Made by a program: the position numbers and the translations under genes
DNA from: a virus
Virus record (IMG/VR): IMGVR_UViG_3300024259_000919
Coordinates: 1 to 22,436 of that record
DNA length: 22,436 nt
Reading direction: 5' to 3' (one strand)
Shown: positions 20,816-22,436 of the stretch, piece after piece
Layout: each line of letters opens with the position of its first letter
Position numbering within the stretch: the first letter of the stretch is position 1
The notes under the pieces: generated by a model
Seen by the model: the letters and a program-made list of their open reading frames with translations, nothing else
Told to the model about the DNA's origin: nothing
The model's database searches: none

Positions 20816-21418
20816 TTAGGACGTGGGGCCGTCCCGCTGCACCTTGTAGGCTGCGTACTCCGTCGGGGTCATCCTGGTAATCGCTGCGGCGTCGTAGGGG
20901 TCGGGGGCGTGCGGGTGCGGCTGCGTGCCAGCGTTCGCCGCGGGCGGCGTTGCGGGCGGTACGACGGCGGGCGCAGCCGGTGGGGCCGCAGGGGCGGCGG
21001 GTGGTACCTGTGCCGCGGGGGCGGCTGCCTTGACGTGGGGAGCGAGGAGAGCGGGCGGCTCGATGGCGCCGGATCGCATCCCGGTAACCCACTCGCCGAT
21101 CGTCGCGGGGCGCCCGTCGCCCAGTTTGCCGTAGCTGTCGAGAAAGCCGTCGACGACCTCAGCGGCGATCCCGGCGCTGGTAATCTGCTTGTACGCCTCG
21201 TGTCCCGTGGTCGCTGCGGTCAACTCCTCGCGGGCGAGGTCGAGTTCGGCGCGGACGGCGTCGATGTCAACGGCGCCCTTGCGTGCCTCCTCCAGCGCGG
21301 CGGCGGCCTGAGTCGCCGCGGTCTCGGCGGTCTTCCGCTTTTCGTTCACCTCGTCGAAGCGTTCCTTTGGGATTGCCTCGCCGATGTCTTGCGCGCAATG
21401 CGGACAGCTGAAGCCCAT
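20816..21418 (-). CDS. Scaffold-like protein, 200 aa
   Basis: Start ATG at 21418, with GGAGGACACACC before it. N-terminus carries CPHC (C5, C8), then a charged coiled coil (FDEVNEKRKTAETAATQAAA to about residue 75), an alanine- and proline-rich linker (APAAPPAAPAVVPPA), and a C-terminal helical piece TRMTPTEYAAYKVQRDG. Such a layout with a helical C-terminal capsid-binding end is typical of phage scaffolding proteins that guide capsid assembly and then leave. It sits between portal and capsid as expected. The N-terminal CPHC is not a standard scaffold feature. Confidence 0.75.
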   Translation of the reverse strand: MGFSCPHCAQDIGEAIPKERFDEVNEKRKTAETAATQAAAALEEARKGAVDIDAVRAELDLAREELTAATTGHEAYKQITSAGIAAEVVDGFLDSYGKLGDGRPATIGEWVTGMRSGAIEPPALLAPHVKAAAPAAQVPPAAPAAPPAAPAVVPPATPPAANAGTQPHPHAPDPYDAAAITRMTPTEYAAYKVQRDGPTS

Positions 21419-21434
21419 GGTGTGTCCTCCGGGG

Positions 21435-22436
21435 CTAGGGGGTGATCGGGTTGGCCGACCTCACGCGAGTTTCCGCGATGCGGGCGAGGTCGTCAACGGC
21501 CTGGCTCTCGCTTACGTTGTGGATGTATGCGTAAGCCATCGCGTCCGACATCAGCCCGCGGTCTAGGAGTTCGATCGCGTGGGTCCGTCGCGCCTCAAGT
21601 TCCTGCGGGGATAGCGGGATCTCCTGGTAGACGATTTCGTACCCGCTCTCCGGGTAGTTCGTGCCGGTGGTCCGGTTCAGGAGGATCGCGGACAGGGCTA
21701 CCAGCTCGGCGTCGGCGCGTGCGAACTGCGGGGCAAACTGCTTCTGGGCTTCGCGCTTGCCTTCGTTGCTCATGGCGATCGCGTAGCCGCTGCGGGCGGT
21801 GCCGCCCATGCGCTGGACGTCGCCCGCTGGGACTCCGGCGTCCTGGGCTAGCTGGGTCGCGCGGGATTCCAGCGTGCGCCAGAAGCCCTCCACGTCTGAC
21901 CCGGCAGCCCACTGGCCAACGGTGATGTTCTGCTGCTCGTCGCTCTCGGTCTCCATGAGAAGCAACGTCGCGGCGTCGGTCACGGTCTGGTGTCGGCTGG
22001 CCTGCGAGTCGGAGTCCACCGGGGCACCGCCAACGGGGCGGGCATTGACGCTGTACCGCTGCGGCCAGCTGGCATCTTTCATCAGGTGCAGGTGATGCGA
22101 GTTGCCCACCGCGAGGTTGAGCGATCCCTCGAACGCCTCGCGCATCGCCATGTAGTCCCATAGCCGATCGCCGGTGCGGCTGGCGTGGTAGAGGACGTAG
22201 GGCAGCACGGGATTGCCCGCGCTGTCGGTGTACGCCTGCGGCCAACCCTGCAACGGCTCACCGGTCCCGGGGTCGACGAGGAACGCTGACGACAGGTCCG
22301 CGCCCAGCGTCCCGCCTTCCTTGGCTTCGTACACGCCGAAGATCCCACGCTGCGGCTCGAGAACGTCGAAGGTCCACGCGGGGCGGTGGGTCTGCGGGTG
22401 GATGCGTAGTCGCGCCTCGCGGATGGCGATCGGCGT
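21435..22436 (-). CDS. Portal protein, C-terminal 333 residues (partial)
   Basis: The frame is open to the right edge, so the N-terminus is outside; a GTG at 22334 is inside the gene and not its start. The visible part has DYMAMREAFEGSLNLAVGNS, a tryptophan-rich central region, and a long helical part (RTLESRATQLAQDAGVPAGD, SNEGKREAQKQFAPQFARAD) ending in SPQELEARRTHAIELLDRGL. The long helix plus wing pattern and position before the scaffold and capsid genes identify a portal, the ring of twelve subunits through which DNA is packaged and released. Length with the missing part is unknown. The stop lies 16 bases before the scaffold start. Confidence 0.75.
   Translation of the reverse strand, partial: TPIAIREARLRIHPQTHRPAWTFDVLEPQRGIFGVYEAKEGGTLGADLSSAFLVDPGTGEPLQGWPQAYTDSAGNPVLPYVLYHASRTGDRLWDYMAMREAFEGSLNLAVGNSHHLHLMKDASWPQRYSVNARPVGGAPVDSDSQASRHQTVTDAATLLLMETESDEQQNITVGQWAAGSDVEGFWRTLESRATQLAQDAGVPAGDVQRMGGTARSGYAIAMSNEGKREAQKQFAPQFARADAELVALSAILLNRTTGTNYPESGYEIVYQEIPLSPQELEARRTHAIELLDRGLMSDAMAYAYIHNVSESQAVDDLARIAETRVRSANPITP

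Overview
This window looks like part of the genome of a tailed siphovirus (a dsDNA phage with a long non-contractile tail), most likely infecting a GC-rich actinobacterium. The phage identity rests on gene order. On the minus strand, read right to left, are a portal C-terminus, a scaffold-like protein, a major capsid protein, head-tail connectors, a tail tube, a tail chaperone, a tape measure, tail-tip proteins, an appendage and lysis genes. The host guess is inference from high GC, frequent GTG starts, strong Shine-Dalgarno (SD) sites, a TTGAC/TAnnnT promoter style and an M15 peptidase endolysin with a peptidoglycan-binding tail. No terminase, integrase, replication gene, tRNA or CRISPR array is visible. 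Both window edges cut through genes.

Layout. (1) 1-763, minus strand: four small genes chained by ATGA overlaps, led by a 65-residue helix-turn-helix protein with a good promoter at 788-816. (2) 764-1301: a divergent control region with a second possible promoter and several inverted repeats but no convincing gene. (3) 1302-2505, plus strand: five small overlapping genes, two of them tiny single-helix membrane peptides, and two proteins that share the same first seven residues. (4) 2552-4999, minus strand: lysis and membrane region with an M15 endolysin, a RyR-domain protein, and several small membrane proteins, one apparently broken by a one-base shift. (5) 4996-11938: tail tip and appendages, including a 1106-residue protein with Asp-box (sialidase-type propeller) repeats. 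(6) 11938-15652: tape measure, tail assembly chaperone with a tiny overlapping second ORF, and tail tube. (7) 15668-22436: head-tail joining genes, head proteins, capsid, scaffold and portal.

The late genes are packed almost end to end with 1-8 base overlaps. The larger gaps therefore stand out, and the two around the capsid gene hold RNA hairpins. Upstream of the capsid gene, a long hairpin borders its SD site, and one inner arm has a second possible partner at the end of the scaffold gene. Just after the capsid gene, an exact 9-base anti-SD copy can pair with the SD of the next gene, in competition with another hairpin. I regard these two elements as the most interesting part of the window, because they could set the large difference in protein amount needed between capsid and neighbouring gene products. 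All functional calls are from reading the translated sequence; no database search was run.
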